Below are positions 42,316 through 63,989 of a DNA stretch of 64,000 bases, piece after piece. Both the position numbers and the translations under genes were made by a program. Origin of the DNA: Stutzerimonas stutzeri. GTDB lineage: Bacteria; Pseudomonadota; Gammaproteobacteria; Pseudomonadales; Pseudomonadaceae. The notes under the pieces are model-generated. The model saw only the letters and a list, made by a program, of their open reading frames with translations. It was not told the origin of the DNA and did no database searches. The stretch is from assembly GCF_024451105.1 (NCBI RefSeq), contig NZ_JANGEY010000009.1, positions 62,001-126,000 of the forward strand. Direction: 5' to 3'. Position 1 is the first letter of the stretch; each line of letters starts with the position of its first letter.

Positions 42316-42816
42316 TCAGAGAATCTCCTCGACGCTCTTGCCACGCTTGGCCGCCACGGCGTCCGGGGACTGCATGTTCTTCAGCCCCTTGAAGGTGGCA
42401 TAGACCACGTTCACCGGGTTGGTGGAACCGTAGCACTTGGCCAGAACGTTGTGCACACCCGCCACCTCCAGAACGGCACGCATGGCGCCGCCGGCGATGA
42501 CACCGGTACCTTCCGAAGCCGGCTGCATGTACACCTTGGAGGCGCCATGGGCGGACTTGATCGGGTACTGCAGGGTGCTGCCGTTCAGATCGACCTGGAT
42601 CATGTTGCGGCGCGCCGCTTCCATGGCCTTCTGGATAGCTGCCGGCACTTCGCGGGACTTGCCGCGACCGAAACCGACGCGACCCTTGCCGTCGCCGACC
42701 ACGGTCAGCGCGGTGAAGGTGAAGATGCGGCCGCCCTTGACGGTCTTGGCAACGCGATTAACCTGGACCAGCTTCTCGATGTAGCCTTCGTCGCGCTTCT
42801 GCTCGTTGTTCGCCAT
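42316..42816 (-). CDS. rpsE: 30S ribosomal protein S5
   Basis: A 166-residue decoding-site protein. The N-terminal double-stranded RNA-binding domain ([20 protein letters not shown] and [19 protein letters not shown]) and the C-terminal domain ([35 protein letters not shown]) are intact. The loop where spectinomycin-resistance changes occur (VAKTVKGG) looks wild type. Confidence 0.98.
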   Translation of the reverse strand: MANNEQKRDEGYIEKLVQVNRVAKTVKGGRIFTFTALTVVGDGKGRVGFGRGKSREVPAAIQKAMEAARRNMIQVDLNGSTLQYPIKSAHGASKVYMQPASEGTGVIAGGAMRAVLEVAGVHNVLAKCYGSTNPVNVVYATFKGLKNMQSPDAVAAKRGKSVEEIL

Positions 42817-42819
42817 GTC

Positions 42820-43170
42820 TTAGAACTCCAGCCCGCCTTCACGAGCAGCGTCGGCCAGTGCCTTCACACGACCGTGGTACTTGAAGCCAGAACGGTCGAA
42901 TGCGACCTTGGTGACGCCAGCGGCTTTCGCACGCTCGGCCACCAGCAGGCCAACCTTCTTGGCTGCCTCGACGTTGCCGGTGGCGGCGCCACGCAGCTCC
43001 TTGTCCAGCGTCGAAGCGCTGGCCAGGACCTTGCCGCCGTCGGCCGAGATGACCTGGGCGTACATGTGCTGGGAAGAGCGGTACACGCAAAGGCGTACAG
43101 CCTCCAGCTCGCGCATCTTCAGGCGTGCCTGGCGAGCGCGACGCAGACGGATAACTTTCTTGTCGCTCAT
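42820..43170 (-). CDS. rplR: 50S ribosomal protein L18
   Basis: A 116-residue 5S rRNA-binding protein. [20 protein letters not shown] is the basic N-terminus; [20 protein letters not shown] and the C-terminal [20 protein letters not shown] complete the fold. It lies between rplF and rpsE. Confidence 0.98.
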   Translation of the reverse strand: MSDKKVIRLRRARQARLKMRELEAVRLCVYRSSQHMYAQVISADGGKVLASASTLDKELRGAATGNVEAAKKVGLLVAERAKAAGVTKVAFDRSGFKYHGRVKALADAAREGGLEF

Positions 43171-43181
43171 TTGCTATGCCC

Positions 43182-43715
43182 TTACTTCTTCTTGGCTTCT
43201 TTACGACGGACCACTTCATCCGCGTAACGAACGCCCTTGCCCTTGTAAGGCTCGGGACGACGGAAGTCGCGGATTTCGGCAGCCACCTGGCCGACCACCT
43301 GCTTGTCGATGCCCTTGATCAGGATATCGGTCTGGCTCGGGGTTTCGGCGGTAACGCCTTCCGGCAGTTGGTACTCGACCGGGTGGGAGAAGCCGAGGGC
43401 CAGCGACAGCACATTGCCTTTGGCCTGGGCGCGGTAGCCGACGCCAACCAGCTGCAGCTTGCGCTCGAAGCCCTGACTGACACCCACCACCATGTTGTTC
43501 ACCAGGGCGCGGGTAGTACCGGCCATGGCACGGGTCTGCTGGTCGCCGTTACGGGCGGCGAAACGCAGCTCACCTTCTTCCTGAATCACTTCCACCGAAG
43601 GATGCACCTTCAGTTCCAGAGCGCCCTTGGCGCCCTTCACCGAAAGCTGCTGACCGGCCAGCTTGACTTCGACGCCAGCGGGCAGCTTGACGGGGTTCTT
43701 AGCAACGCGAGACAT
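43182..43715 (-). CDS. rplF: 50S ribosomal protein L6
   Basis: A 177-residue protein of two homologous alpha/beta domains near the factor-binding site. [20 protein letters not shown] opens it; [20 protein letters not shown] and the C-terminal [20 protein letters not shown] are signatures. It starts 12 nt after rpsH. Confidence 0.98.
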   Translation of the reverse strand: MSRVAKNPVKLPAGVEVKLAGQQLSVKGAKGALELKVHPSVEVIQEEGELRFAARNGDQQTRAMAGTTRALVNNMVVGVSQGFERKLQLVGVGYRAQAKGNVLSLALGFSHPVEYQLPEGVTAETPSQTDILIKGIDKQVVGQVAAEIRDFRRPEPYKGKGVRYADEVVRRKEAKKK

Positions 43716-43727
43716 GCTGTTTCCCCC

Positions 43728-44120
43728 TTAGAACACGGTGCACAGTACTTCGCCGCCGACACCGGCAGCGCGAGCAGCGCGATCCGTCATCACACCTTTG
43801 TTGGTGGAGACGATGGAAACGCCGAGACCGCCACGCACCTTCGGCAGCTGCTCGACACCTTTGTACTGACGCAGACCGGGACGGCTCACGCGCTTGAGTT
43901 CTTCGATGACCGGCTTGCCTTCGAAGTACTTCAGTTCGATGGACAGCTGCTGCTTGACGTCGCCGCTGACCTGGAAATCCGCGATGTAGCCTTCGTCCTT
44001 CAGAACCTTGGCGACAGCTGCCTTCAGCTTGGAAGACGGCATGGTCACCACAGTCTTCTCAGCCATCTGGGCATTACGGATACGAGTTAGCATGTCCGCT
44101 AACGGGTCCTGCATACTCAT
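43728..44120 (-). CDS. rpsH: 30S ribosomal protein S8
   Basis: A 130-residue primary 16S-binding protein. [20 protein letters not shown] opens it and SNKG-type [20 protein letters not shown] closes it. The ATG at 44120 is used; ATG 44114 would remove two residues. In E. coli S8 represses the spc operon by binding near the L5 start. Here rpsH is preceded by a 174-bp gap with a terminator and a promoter, so it begins a separate transcription unit. Confidence 0.98.
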   Translation of the reverse strand: MSMQDPLADMLTRIRNAQMAEKTVVTMPSSKLKAAVAKVLKDEGYIADFQVSGDVKQQLSIELKYFEGKPVIEELKRVSRPGLRQYKGVEQLPKVRGGLGVSIVSTNKGVMTDRAARAAGVGGEVLCTVF

Positions 44121-44206
44121 GGGCTTGATGCTCCTGAAACAAAAAAAAGCCTTGCGGCCATGATTGCCCGCGACGGGCACGAATGCCGGACTCAGGCGAG
44201 CCAGAC

Positions 44207-44235
44207 ATTCTAGAGATTGATCAAAAACGAATCAA
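44207..44235 (-). promoter_or_regulatory. internal spc-operon promoter upstream of rpsH
   Basis: Minus-strand TTGATT (44235-44230), exactly 17 nt, TAGAAT (44212-44207). The start would be near 44200, about 80 nt before rpsH. The -35 lies inside the 3' arm of the terminator stem at 44228-44257. Confidence 0.7.
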
Positions 44236-44257
44236 GCCCCATGCGGGGCTTGATTCG
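44223..44257 (-). terminator. strong intrinsic terminator between rpsN and rpsH
   Basis: Minus-strand CGAATCAAGCCCC, loop gcat, GGGGCTTGATTCG and TTTTT: a perfect 13-bp stem with a T-run, 37 nt after the rpsN stop. It would end or attenuate transcription in the middle of the spc operon. Confidence 0.88.
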
Positions 44258-44294
44258 CTTGACCGGACACCCGGGCTGGCCCGGGCGCCTCGGC

Positions 44295-44600
44295 TTACCA
44301 GCTGGCCTTGACCAGACCCGGCACGTCGCCACGCATGGCAGCTTCACGCAGCTTGATACGGCTCAGGCCGAACTTGCGGTAGAAGCCGTGCGGACGGCCG
44401 GTGATGCGGCAGCGGTTGCGCAGACGGCACGCCGAGGCGTTGCGCGGCTGCTTCTGCAGGGCCACCAGGGCTTCCCAGCGCTGCTCCGGAGTGGAGTTCG
44501 GGCTGGCAATGACGGCTTTCAGCTCGGCACGCTTCTTGGCGTACTTAGCGACCGTTTGCTGACGCTTCAGCTCACGGTTCTTCATGCTCATTTTGGCCAT
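44295..44600 (-). CDS. rpsN: 30S ribosomal protein S14
   Basis: A 101-residue S14 of the long, zinc-free type. [20 protein letters not shown] opens it; the C-terminal [20 protein letters not shown] and [17 protein letters not shown] are signatures. No CxxC pair is present. It follows rplE by 13 nt and is the last gene before the internal terminator. Confidence 0.98.
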   Translation of the reverse strand: MAKMSMKNRELKRQQTVAKYAKKRAELKAVIASPNSTPEQRWEALVALQKQPRNASACRLRNRCRITGRPHGFYRKFGLSRIKLREAAMRGDVPGLVKASW

Positions 44601-44613
44601 GTTCCTACTCCAG

Positions 44614-45153
44614 TCAGTTGCGGAACGGGAATTTGAAGGCGCGCAGCAGGGCGCGGCCTTCGTCATCGTTACGGGCGGTGGTGGTCAGGGTGATGTCCAT
44701 ACCACGCAGCGCATCGATCTTGTCGTAATCGATTTCCGGGAAGATGATCTGCTCTTTCACGCCCATGCTGTAGTTGCCGCGACCGTCGAAGGACTTGGCA
44801 TTCAGGCCGCGGAAGTCACGTACGCGCGGCAGGGAGATGGTGAGCAGGCGATCCAGGAACTCGTACATGCGATCGCCACGCAGGGTCACCTTGATACCGA
44901 TCGGCCAGCCCTCGCGGACCTTGAAGCCGGCGATGGACTTGCGGGCGTAGGTGACCACCGGCTTCTGGCCGGCGATCTTTTCCATGTCGCCCAGGGCGTT
45001 CTCGATGACCTTCTTGTCGCCGATCGCTTCGCCCAGACCCATGTTCAGGGTGATCTTGGTGATGCGCGGAATCTCCATCACGTTCGCCAGCTTCAGGTCT
45101 TCCTTCAGCTTGGGAGCGATTTCGTTCCGGTAAATCTCTTTCAATCGTGCCAT
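44614..45153 (-). CDS. rplE: 50S ribosomal protein L5
   Basis: A 179-residue 5S rRNA-binding protein that contacts S13 across the subunit interface. [50 protein letters not shown] and the C-terminal [20 protein letters not shown] identify it. It starts 19 nt after rplX. Confidence 0.98.
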   Translation of the reverse strand: MARLKEIYRNEIAPKLKEDLKLANVMEIPRITKITLNMGLGEAIGDKKVIENALGDMEKIAGQKPVVTYARKSIAGFKVREGWPIGIKVTLRGDRMYEFLDRLLTISLPRVRDFRGLNAKSFDGRGNYSMGVKEQIIFPEIDYDKIDALRGMDITLTTTARNDDEGRALLRAFKFPFRN

Positions 45154-45172
45154 GGTGTTTTACCTGCGATTC

Positions 45173-45487
45173 TCAAGCGCCAACCGGCTTCTGGGTGGAC
45201 TTGAAGACACGAATTTTCTTGCCGTCTTCGACCTTGAAGCCAACGCGGTCAGCCTTGTTGGTTTCGGCGTTGAAGATCGCAACGTTGGAAACGTGCAGCG
45301 GCGCTTCTTTCTCGACGATACCGCCTTGGACGCCCAGCATCGGGTTCGGCTTGGTATGGCGCTTGATCAGGTTCACACCGCCCACGACCAGACGGTCGTC
45401 GGCCAGCACCTTCAGCACCTTGCCACGCTTGCCCTTGTCCTTGCCGGCGATGACGATGACTTCGTCGTCACGACGAATCTTTTGCAT
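45173..45487 (-). CDS. rplX: 50S ribosomal protein L24
   Basis: A 104-residue assembly initiator near the tunnel exit. The KOW motif ([20 protein letters not shown]) and [14 protein letters not shown] are typical. It follows rplN by 12 nt. Confidence 0.98.
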   Translation of the reverse strand: MQKIRRDDEVIVIAGKDKGKRGKVLKVLADDRLVVGGVNLIKRHTKPNPMLGVQGGIVEKEAPLHVSNVAIFNAETNKADRVGFKVEDGKKIRVFKSTQKPVGA

Positions 45488-45499
45488 GACGGCTACTCC

Positions 45500-45868
45500 T
45501 TAGAGCACTTCGGGGGCCAGGGAGACGATCTTCATGAACTTCTCGGTACGGAGTTCACGAGTCACCGGGCCAAAGATACGGGTGCCGATGGGCTCCTGCT
45601 TGTTGTTCAGCAGGACGGCGGCGTTGCCGTCGAAACGGATGATCGAGCCATCCGGACGACGCACGCCATGACGGGTGCGGACCACGACCGCGCTCATCAC
45701 CTGGCCTTTCTTGACCTTGCCGCGCGGAATCGCTTCCTTCACGGTCACCTTGATGATGTCGCCGATGCCGGCGTAGCGACGGTGCGAACCACCCAGGACC
45801 TTGATGCACATCACGCGACGAGCGCCGCTGTTGTCGGCGACGTCGAGCATGGATTGAGTCTGAATCAT
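45500..45868 (-). CDS. rplN: 50S ribosomal protein L14
   Basis: A 122-residue interface protein. [40 protein letters not shown] and [20 protein letters not shown] are family signatures. In E. coli this gene opens the spc operon; here only 22 nt separate it from rpsQ, so any promoter would have to lie within rpsQ. Confidence 0.98.
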   Translation of the reverse strand: MIQTQSMLDVADNSGARRVMCIKVLGGSHRRYAGIGDIIKVTVKEAIPRGKVKKGQVMSAVVVRTRHGVRRPDGSIIRFDGNAAVLLNNKQEPIGTRIFGPVTRELRTEKFMKIVSLAPEVL

Positions 45869-45890
45869 ATCTTTCTCCGACCCTTAGTCC

Positions 45891-46157
45891 TTAGACTTCC
45901 ACGGCACGTTCGACGACTTCGACCAGGGTCCAGGCCTTGGTCTTGGCCAGCGGACGAGTCTCGCGAATGGTGACCAGGTCACCGATGCGGCACTGGTTGG
46001 TCTCGTCGTGGGCGTGCAGCTTGGTCGAACGCTTCACGTATTTACCGTAGATCGGGTGCTTCACGCGGCGCTCGATCAGGACGGTGATGGTCTTGTCCAT
46101 TTTGTCGCTGACGACTTTGCCGGTCAGCGTACGGACGGTCTTCTGAGCTTCAGCCAT
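45891..46157 (-). CDS. rpsQ: 30S ribosomal protein S17
   Basis: An 88-residue OB-fold protein binding 16S helices 7 and 11. [40 protein letters not shown] and the C-terminal [13 protein letters not shown] are diagnostic. The ATG at 46157 is preferred; an in-frame GTG at 46163 would add two residues. It starts 2 nt after rpmC. Confidence 0.97.
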   Translation of the reverse strand: MAEAQKTVRTLTGKVVSDKMDKTITVLIERRVKHPIYGKYVKRSTKLHAHDETNQCRIGDLVTIRETRPLAKTKAWTLVEVVERAVEV

Positions 46158-46159
46158 GA

Positions 46160-46351
46160 TCACTTACCTGCTTGCTGGTTGAGCACAGTTTTCACGCGAG
46201 CGATGTCGCGCTTCACTTGCGAGAGCAGGTGAGACTGCCCCAACTGGCCAGTTGCCTTCTGCATGCGCAGATTGAACTGGTCGCGCAGCAGGCCGAGCAG
46301 TTGCTCGTTCAGCTGCTCAACGGATTTTTCACGAAGTTCGTTCGCTTTCAT
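46160..46351 (-). CDS. rpmC: 50S ribosomal protein L29
   Basis: A 63-residue two-helix protein at the tunnel exit. [20 protein letters not shown] and the C-terminal [20 protein letters not shown] define it. Its ATG shares the A of the rplP stop (TGATG), so it is translationally coupled. Confidence 0.97.
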
Positions 46352-46764
46352 CACATCACCGTCCGCTTAACAAAGGTGGTCTCGAGCGGCAGCTTGGCAG
46401 CGGCCAGAGCGAAAGCCTCGCGAGCCAGCTGTTCGGATACACCCTCGATCTCGTACAGGACCTTGCCCGGCTGGATCAGGGCTACCCAGTACTCGACGCC
46501 ACCCTTACCTTTACCCATACGAACTTCCAGGGGCTTCTTGGTAACCGGCTTGTCGGGGAACACGCGGATCCAGATCTTGCCGCCACGCTTGACGTGACGG
46601 GTCAGGGCGCGACGAGCGGCCTCAATCTGACGTGCGGTGAGACGACCACGGCTGACGGACTTCAGCGCGAACTCGCCGAAGCTGACCTTGCTACCGCGCT
46701 GAGCCAGACCACGGTTGTGGCCGGTCATCTGCTTGCGGAACTTTGTACGCTTGGGTTGCAGCAT
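46351..46764 (-). CDS. rplP: 50S ribosomal protein L16
   Basis: A 137-residue protein at the A-site tRNA elbow. [20 protein letters not shown] and [20 protein letters not shown] are signatures, with RMGKGKGG containing the Arg that is hydroxylated by RoxA in E. coli. It lies between rpsC and rpmC. Confidence 0.98.
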
Positions 46765-46778
46765 GTTGCGTACTCCTC

Positions 46779-47465
46779 TTACTTAGCAGCTTTCTTGCGA
46801 GGCGCAGGTGCGGCCGGCTTGAGCTCTTCGTGCTGGCCACCGATGACCTCGCCCTTGAAGATCCAAACCTTCACACCGATCACACCGTAGGTGGTGTGCG
46901 CTTCGTAGGTGTTGTAGTCGATGTCGGCACGCAGGGTGTGCAGCGGCACACGACCCTCGCGGTACCACTCGGTACGGGCGATTTCCGCACCGCCCAGACG
47001 ACCACTCACCTGGATCTTGATGCCCTTGGCACCAATGCGCATGGCGTTCTGTACCGCGCGCTTCATGGCGCGACGGAACATTACGCGACGCTCCAGCTGC
47101 TGAGCCACGCTCTGTGCAACCAGCATGGCGTCGAGCTCCGGCTTGCGGATCTCTTCGATGTTGATGTGCACCGGCACACCCATCTGCTTGGTCAGGTCCT
47201 GACGCAGCTTCTCGACATCCTCACCCTTCTTGCCGATCACGATGCCGGGACGAGCGGTGTGGATGGTGATGCGTGCAGTCTGAGCCGGACGAGCGATGTC
47301 GATACGGCTCACGGACGCGCTTTTTAGTTTGTCCTGGAGGTATTCACGAACCTTGAGGTCGGTGAACAGATAGTCGGCGTAGGTACGCTTGTCGGCGTAC
47401 CAGACCGAGGTGTGCTCCTTGACGATGCCCAGGCGAATGCCAGTGGGATGTACTTTCTGACCCAT
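46779..47465 (-). CDS. rpsC: 30S ribosomal protein S3
   Basis: A 228-residue mRNA-entry protein. [20 protein letters not shown], the KH motif region [20 protein letters not shown] and the C-terminal domain [18 protein letters not shown] are intact, followed by a basic Pro/Lys tail. It starts 13 nt after rplV. Confidence 0.98.
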   Translation of the reverse strand: MGQKVHPTGIRLGIVKEHTSVWYADKRTYADYLFTDLKVREYLQDKLKSASVSRIDIARPAQTARITIHTARPGIVIGKKGEDVEKLRQDLTKQMGVPVHINIEEIRKPELDAMLVAQSVAQQLERRVMFRRAMKRAVQNAMRIGAKGIKIQVSGRLGGAEIARTEWYREGRVPLHTLRADIDYNTYEAHTTYGVIGVKVWIFKGEVIGGQHEELKPAAPAPRKKAAK

Positions 47466-47478
47466 CTGATCGACTCCG

Positions 47479-47811
47479 TTACTTGTCCGCAACCTTGACA
47501 GTGATATGGCAAGACCGCTTGACGATGCGATCAGCACGGCCCTTGGCGCGCGGCATGATGCGCTTCAGCGAACGCCCTTCGTTGACGAAAACGGTGGAGA
47601 CCTTCAGGTCGTCCACGTCGGCGCCTTCGTTGTGCTCGGCGTTGGCCACGGCCGACTCCAGCACCTTCTTGATGATGGCGGCGGCTTTCTTGCTGCTGAA
47701 GGCCAGCAGATTCAGCGCTTCACCCACCTTCTTCCCGCGGATCTGGTCGGCGACCAAGCGGGCTTTCTGGGCGGAGATGCGAGCGCCCGACAGCTTAGCG
47801 GCTACTTCCAT
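47479..47811 (-). CDS. rplV: 50S ribosomal protein L22
   Basis: A 110-residue protein whose hairpin lines the exit tunnel. [20 protein letters not shown] and the loop [20 protein letters not shown], where macrolide-resistance changes occur, look wild type. It follows rpsS by 11 nt. Confidence 0.98.
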   Translation of the reverse strand: MEVAAKLSGARISAQKARLVADQIRGKKVGEALNLLAFSSKKAAAIIKKVLESAVANAEHNEGADVDDLKVSTVFVNEGRSLKRIMPRAKGRADRIVKRSCHITVKVADK

Positions 47812-47822
47812 TTCCTTACCCC

Positions 47823-48098
47823 TTAACGCTTGGCTTTCTTGTCGGCCACGTGCCCGCGATAGGTGCGGGTAGCGGCGAACTCGCCCAGTTTGTGGCCGAC
47901 CATGTCTTCGTTCACCAGAACCGGGACATGTTGACGACCGTTATGCACGGCGATGGTCAGACCGACCATCTGCGGCAGGATCATCGAACGACGCGACCAG
48001 GTCTTGATCGGCTTACGGTCGTTCTTTTCCACCGCCACTTCGATCTTCTTCATCAGGTGAAGATCGATAAACGGACCTTTCTTCAGAGAACGCGGCAC
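47823..48098 (-). CDS. rpsS: 30S ribosomal protein S19
   Basis: A 91-residue head protein that pairs with S13. [40 protein letters not shown] and the tail [20 protein letters not shown] identify it. It lies between rplB and rplV. Confidence 0.98.
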   Translation of the reverse strand: MPRSLKKGPFIDLHLMKKIEVAVEKNDRKPIKTWSRRSMILPQMVGLTIAVHNGRQHVPVLVNEDMVGHKLGEFAATRTYRGHVADKKAKR

Positions 48099-48115
48099 TG
48101 TCGTATCCCTCTACG

Positions 48116-48940
48116 TTACTTGCGGCGACGGACAATCATGTTGTCGGTGCGCTTGTTGGAACGGGTCTTCGCGCCCTTGGTCGGGAAGCCCCACGGCGAA
48201 ACCGGATGACGGCCACCGGAGGTACGACCTTCACCACCACCGTGCGGGTGGTCGACCGGGTTCATGGCGGCGCCGCGAACGGTCGGACGGATACCTTTCC
48301 AGCGCTTGGCGCCGGCTTTGCCCAGCGAACGCAGGCTGTGCTCGGAGTTCGAGACTTCGCCCAGGGTCGCGCGGCACTCGGCCAGGACCTTGCGCATCTC
48401 GCCGGAGCGCAGACGCAGGGTCACGTAGGCACCTTCACGAGCGACCACCTGCACGGAAGCGCCGGCGGAACGTGCGATCTGAGCCCCCTTGCCCGGCTTC
48501 AGTTCGATACCGTGAACGGTGGAACCGACCGGAATGTTGCGCAGCGGCAGGGAGTTGCCAGCCTTGATCGGCGCATGGGCACCGGAGATCAGCTGGTCGC
48601 CAGCGCTCACGCCTTTCGGCGCGATGATGTAACGACGTTCGCCGTCTGCGTACTTCAGCAGGGCGATGTGGGCAGTACGGTTCGGATCGTATTCCACGCG
48701 CTCGACGATGGCGGGGATGCCATCCTTGTCGTTGCGACGGAAGTCGACCAGACGGTAGTGCTGCTTGTGACCACCGCCGATGTGGCGAGTGGTGATGCGG
48801 CCGTTGTTGTTACGGCCACCGGTCTTGCTCTTCTTCTCGACCAGCGGAGCGTACGGAGCGCCCTTGTGCAGGTCGGCATTGACCACCTTGACCACGAAAC
48901 GGCGGCCAGCGGAAGTCGGCTTGCATTTAACGATTGCCAT
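48116..48940 (-). CDS. rplB: 50S ribosomal protein L2
   Basis: A 274-residue protein close to the peptidyl transferase centre. [57 protein letters not shown] (with the conserved His) and [20 protein letters not shown] are hallmarks. It starts 14 nt after rplW. Confidence 0.98.
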   Translation of the reverse strand: MAIVKCKPTSAGRRFVVKVVNADLHKGAPYAPLVEKKSKTGGRNNNGRITTRHIGGGHKQHYRLVDFRRNDKDGIPAIVERVEYDPNRTAHIALLKYADGERRYIIAPKGVSAGDQLISGAHAPIKAGNSLPLRNIPVGSTVHGIELKPGKGAQIARSAGASVQVVAREGAYVTLRLRSGEMRKVLAECRATLGEVSNSEHSLRSLGKAGAKRWKGIRPTVRGAAMNPVDHPHGGGEGRTSGGRHPVSPWGFPTKGAKTRSNKRTDNMIVRRRK

Positions 48941-48954
48941 GATGCACTCCTACC

Positions 48955-49257
48955 TTACTCGGCGGCGCCGCTGGTGAAATCGAGGTCCTGGCCCGGCTGG
49001 AGAGCGATGTACGCCTTCTTCCAGTCGTTGCGCTTGCCGAAACCACGGACGGTGCGCTTGGTCTTGCCCTTGACGTTCAGGGTGCTGACGCGCTCGACCT
49101 TGACGTTGAACAGGGTTTCGACGGCCTTCTTGATTTCCAGCTTGGTTGCGTCGGTGGCAACCTTGAAGACGAACTGGCTCTTGCCGTCGGCAAGGGTGGT
49201 GGCCTTCTCGGAGATGTGCGGGCCAACCAGCACTTTGAATACGCGTTCCTGGTTCAT
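48955..49257 (-). CDS. rplW: 50S ribosomal protein L23
   Basis: A 100-residue tunnel-exit protein that docks trigger factor and [23 protein letters not shown] and [20 protein letters not shown] are typical. Its ATG overlaps the rplD stop by 4 nt (ATGA). Confidence 0.98.
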   Translation of the reverse strand: MNQERVFKVLVGPHISEKATTLADGKSQFVFKVATDATKLEIKKAVETLFNVKVERVSTLNVKGKTKRTVRGFGKRNDWKKAYIALQPGQDLDFTSGAAE

Positions 49258-49856
49258 CCCAGCAGCTCCTCGAATTTCTTCACGGCGGACACGGTGACCA
49301 GCACCTTGTCGTAGGCGATCAGGCTGACCGGGTCGGAACCCTGCACGTCACGCACGTCGACATGCGGCAGGTTGCGCGCCGCCAGGTACAGGTTCTCGTC
49401 GACGGCGTCGGTGACGATCAGCACATCGGAGAGACCCAGACCACCCAGCTTGCTCACCAGGGCCTTGGTCTTCGGCGCCTCGACGGCGAAGTCCTCGACC
49501 ACCACCAGACGCTCCTGACGCACCAGCTCGCTCAGGATCGAGCGCAGGGCGGCACGGTACATCTTCTTGTTGAGCTTCTGCGAGTGATCCTGCGGCTTGG
49601 CCGCGAAGGTCACGCCACCCGAGCGCCAGATGGGGCTGCGGATGGAGCCGGCACGGGCACGGCCCGAACCCTTCTGGCGCCACGGCTTCTTGCCACCGCC
49701 ACGCACTTCGGAGCGGGTCAGCTGGGCACGGGTGCCCTGACGACCGCCAGCCATGTAGGCGACGACAGCCTGGTGTACCAGGGTCTCGTTGAACTCGCCA
49801 CCAAAGGTACGCTCGGAGACTTCGATCGCCTGCGCACCGTTCACATTCAGTTGCAT
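49254..49856 (-). CDS. rplD: 50S ribosomal protein L4
   Basis: A 200-residue protein with a tunnel-lining loop ([22 protein letters not shown], key run [15 protein letters not shown]) and the globular domain ending [20 protein letters not shown]. In E. coli L4 represses the S10 operon through the long leader; the leader here is short (about 55 nt), so the mechanism may differ. Confidence 0.98.
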   Translation of the reverse strand: MQLNVNGAQAIEVSERTFGGEFNETLVHQAVVAYMAGGRQGTRAQLTRSEVRGGGKKPWRQKGSGRARAGSIRSPIWRSGGVTFAAKPQDHSQKLNKKMYRAALRSILSELVRQERLVVVEDFAVEAPKTKALVSKLGGLGLSDVLIVTDAVDENLYLAARNLPHVDVRDVQGSDPVSLIAYDKVLVTVSAVKKFEELLG

Positions 49857-49870
49857 CTCTCGAATCCCCC

Positions 49871-50500
49871 TTAAGCCTTGGCAGCCGGACGCACGATCAC
49901 GTCACCGCCAGTGGCACCCGGGACAGCGCCCTTGACCAGCAGCAGATTGCGCTCGGCATCGACACGAACAACTTCCAGGGACTGCACGGTCACGCGCTCG
50001 GCGCCCAGGTGACCGGACATCTTCTTGCCCTTGAACACACGACCAGGAGTCTGGCACTGGCCGATGGAACCCGGAGCACGGTGGGAAACGGAGTTGCCGT
50101 GGGTGTTGTCCTGACCACGGAAGTTCCAGCGCTTGATGGTACCGGCGTAGCCCTTACCCTTGGACTGACCGGTCACATCGACCAGCTGGCCCGCCTGGAA
50201 CTGCTCAACGGTGAGCTGATCGCCAGCCTGGAACTCTTCGCCTTCGAGACGGAATTCCATGACGGTGCGACCGGCAGCCACGTTGGCCTTGGCAAAGTGA
50301 CCGGCCTGAGCCTTGGTCACGCGGGAGGCGCGACGCTCGCCGACAGTAACCTGCACGGCGCGATAGCCATCGCTCTCTTCGTTCTTGAACTGGGTGACGC
50401 GATTCGGCTCGACCTCGATGACCGTAACCGGAATAGAGACACCATCTTCGGTGAAAATGCGGGTCATGCCGCACTTACGACCGACTACACCAATAGTCAT
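49871..50500 (-). CDS. rplC: 50S ribosomal protein L3
   Basis: A 209-residue protein that reaches the peptidyl transferase centre. [20 protein letters not shown] opens it; [20 protein letters not shown], including the Gln that is methylated by PrmB in E. coli, and [20 protein letters not shown] are signatures. The ATG at 50500 is chosen over an upstream ATG at 50533 that would add 11 non-conserved residues. It lies 85 nt after rpsJ, an unusually wide gap for this operon. Confidence 0.98.
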   Translation of the reverse strand: MTIGVVGRKCGMTRIFTEDGVSIPVTVIEVEPNRVTQFKNEESDGYRAVQVTVGERRASRVTKAQAGHFAKANVAAGRTVMEFRLEGEEFQAGDQLTVEQFQAGQLVDVTGQSKGKGYAGTIKRWNFRGQDNTHGNSVSHRAPGSIGQCQTPGRVFKGKKMSGHLGAERVTVQSLEVVRVDAERNLLLVKGAVPGATGGDVIVRPAAKA

Positions 50501-50585
50501 GTCTTGAACCTCTTGAGTGTACGGGGCTTTCACCCGCTATGGCCGCCCATTTCAGAGCGTTACACGACCGAAATCCTTACGGATT

Positions 50586-52244
<1,659 letters not shown>

Positions 52245-52275
52245 GACAGTGAACCTCTTAGCTTAAAGGACTGGA

Positions 52276-54378
<2,103 letters not shown>

Positions 54379-54411
54379 GGTAGGGTCCTCGCTAGATTAG
54401 ACGCGCAGGTC

Positions 54412-54882
54412 TTAGAAACGGTAGTGCGAGAAGGCCTTGTTGGCCTCGGCCATACGGTGCACGTCTTCGCGCTTCTTCACCGCGGCGCCCTTGCCCTCGG
54501 CGGCATCCAGCAGCTCGCCGGCCAGGCGCAGGGCCATGGACTTCTCACCGCGCTTGCGCGCGTAGTCCACCAGCCAGCGCATGGCCAGGGCGTTGCGACG
54601 GGACGGACGAACTTCGACCGGAACCTGGTAGGTAGCACCGCCGACACGGCGGGACTTCACTTCGACCAGCGGAGCGATGGCGTCGAGTGCTTTCTCGAAG
54701 ATTTCCAGGGGATCGGTGTTCTTGCGCTGCTTGACGGTATCCAGAGCACCATAAACGATACGCTCGGCAACGGCCTTCTTGCCGCTCTCCATCACGTGGT
54801 TCATGAACTTGGCCAGGATCTGGCTTCCGTACTTCGGATCGGCCAGGATTTCACGCTTGGCCGCTACACGACGTCTTGGCAT
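54412..54882 (-). CDS. rpsG: 30S ribosomal protein S7
   Basis: A 156-residue head-assembly protein. [40 protein letters not shown] and [15 protein letters not shown] are signatures. In E. coli S7 represses its own synthesis by binding the rpsL-rpsG spacer; a spacer of 87 nt with a hairpin is present here. Confidence 0.98.
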   Translation of the reverse strand: MPRRRVAAKREILADPKYGSQILAKFMNHVMESGKKAVAERIVYGALDTVKQRKNTDPLEIFEKALDAIAPLVEVKSRRVGGATYQVPVEVRPSRRNALAMRWLVDYARKRGEKSMALRLAGELLDAAEGKGAAVKKREDVHRMAEANKAFSHYRF

Positions 54883-54906
54883 TGATAAGCCCTCAAAACG
54901 GTCTTC

Positions 54907-54932
54907 AGGTTAGCCCGGGATGCTCCCGACCT
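54907..54932 (-). promoter_or_regulatory. hairpin in the rpsL-rpsG spacer (possible S7 target)
   Basis: Minus-strand AGGTcGGGAgcaTCCCgggctaACCT folds into two short stacked stems with an asymmetric bulge (key pairs AGGT/ACCT and GGGA/TCCC). Its position matches the E. coli S7 repressor site; binding is inferred only. Confidence 0.35.
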
Positions 54933-54969
54933 TACTCTTATCGACTCGACAAAAAAGAATTCGGATGGA

Positions 54970-55341
<372 letters not shown>

Positions 55342-55417
55342 CTAGTTGCTCCACTGATTGTCTTGCGACACAAAAATTTCGCGAGGCAAAGCGCCCCGCG
55401 AGATTAAGGGGTGCATG

Positions 55418-55446
55418 AGTCTAAAGAGCTTGACACACCCCGTCAA
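55418..55446 (-). promoter_or_regulatory. str operon promoter
   Basis: Minus-strand TTGACG (55446-55441), exactly 17 nt, TAGACT (55423-55418). It lies in the rpoC-rpsL gap and should give rpsL a start point independent of rpoBC read-through, with a leader of about 70 nt. Confidence 0.75.
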
Positions 55447-55450
55447 GGCA

Positions 55451-55475
55451 CCCCCGGACGCCGGACGTCCGGGGG
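55451..55475 (-). terminator. GC-rich hairpin after rpoC
   Basis: CCCCCGGACG (minus strand 55475-55466), loop tccgg, CGTCCGGGGG (55460-55451): a perfect 10-bp stem 6 nt after the rpoC stop. No T-run follows, so it may pause polymerase or protect the 3' end, not terminate on its own. Confidence 0.5.
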
Positions 55476-55481
55476 CGGCAC

Positions 55482-59684
<4,203 letters not shown>

Positions 59685-59743
59685 GGCCTTTCCTCCTCAC
59701 GGAGCCGGCGGCAGGCTCGCCTGCCGCCGGTACGCGTCGCGGG

Positions 59744-63817
<4,074 letters not shown>

Positions 63818-63960
63818 CAGCGTTCCCCAGCTTGGTCACCTGCTTGTTTGGCCTCTCCGACGGGAGTAGCCGGAAAATCGTGCAAACCCGAGGTTTGCGG
63901 CCACCTCCAGGGTGGCGATCGCGTCACGGACGGCGGGCCGTGCCAGGCCGCCCATAACGG

Positions 63961-63989
63961 AAAAAGGCCGGTGGCAGCAGCCACCAGCC
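63961..63989 (-). terminator. attenuator-like hairpin upstream of rpoB
   Basis: Minus-strand GGCTGGTGG, loop ctgctg, CCACCGGCC and TTTTT: a 9-bp stem with one G-U pair and a T-run. It fits the partial terminator known between rplL and rpoB in E. coli. The rest of 63818-64000 shows no gene. Confidence 0.75.

Noticed and set aside
44150-44180. Second terminator (GCC-GCAA-GGC with eight T) before rpsH
   Set aside because: The stem is only 3-4 bp, too weak to call, and it lies just before the rpsH ribosome-binding site.
44121-44206. tRNA or small RNA gene in the rpsN-rpsH gap
   Set aside because: No cloverleaf or CCA end; the sequence is explained as a 5' leader after the internal promoter.
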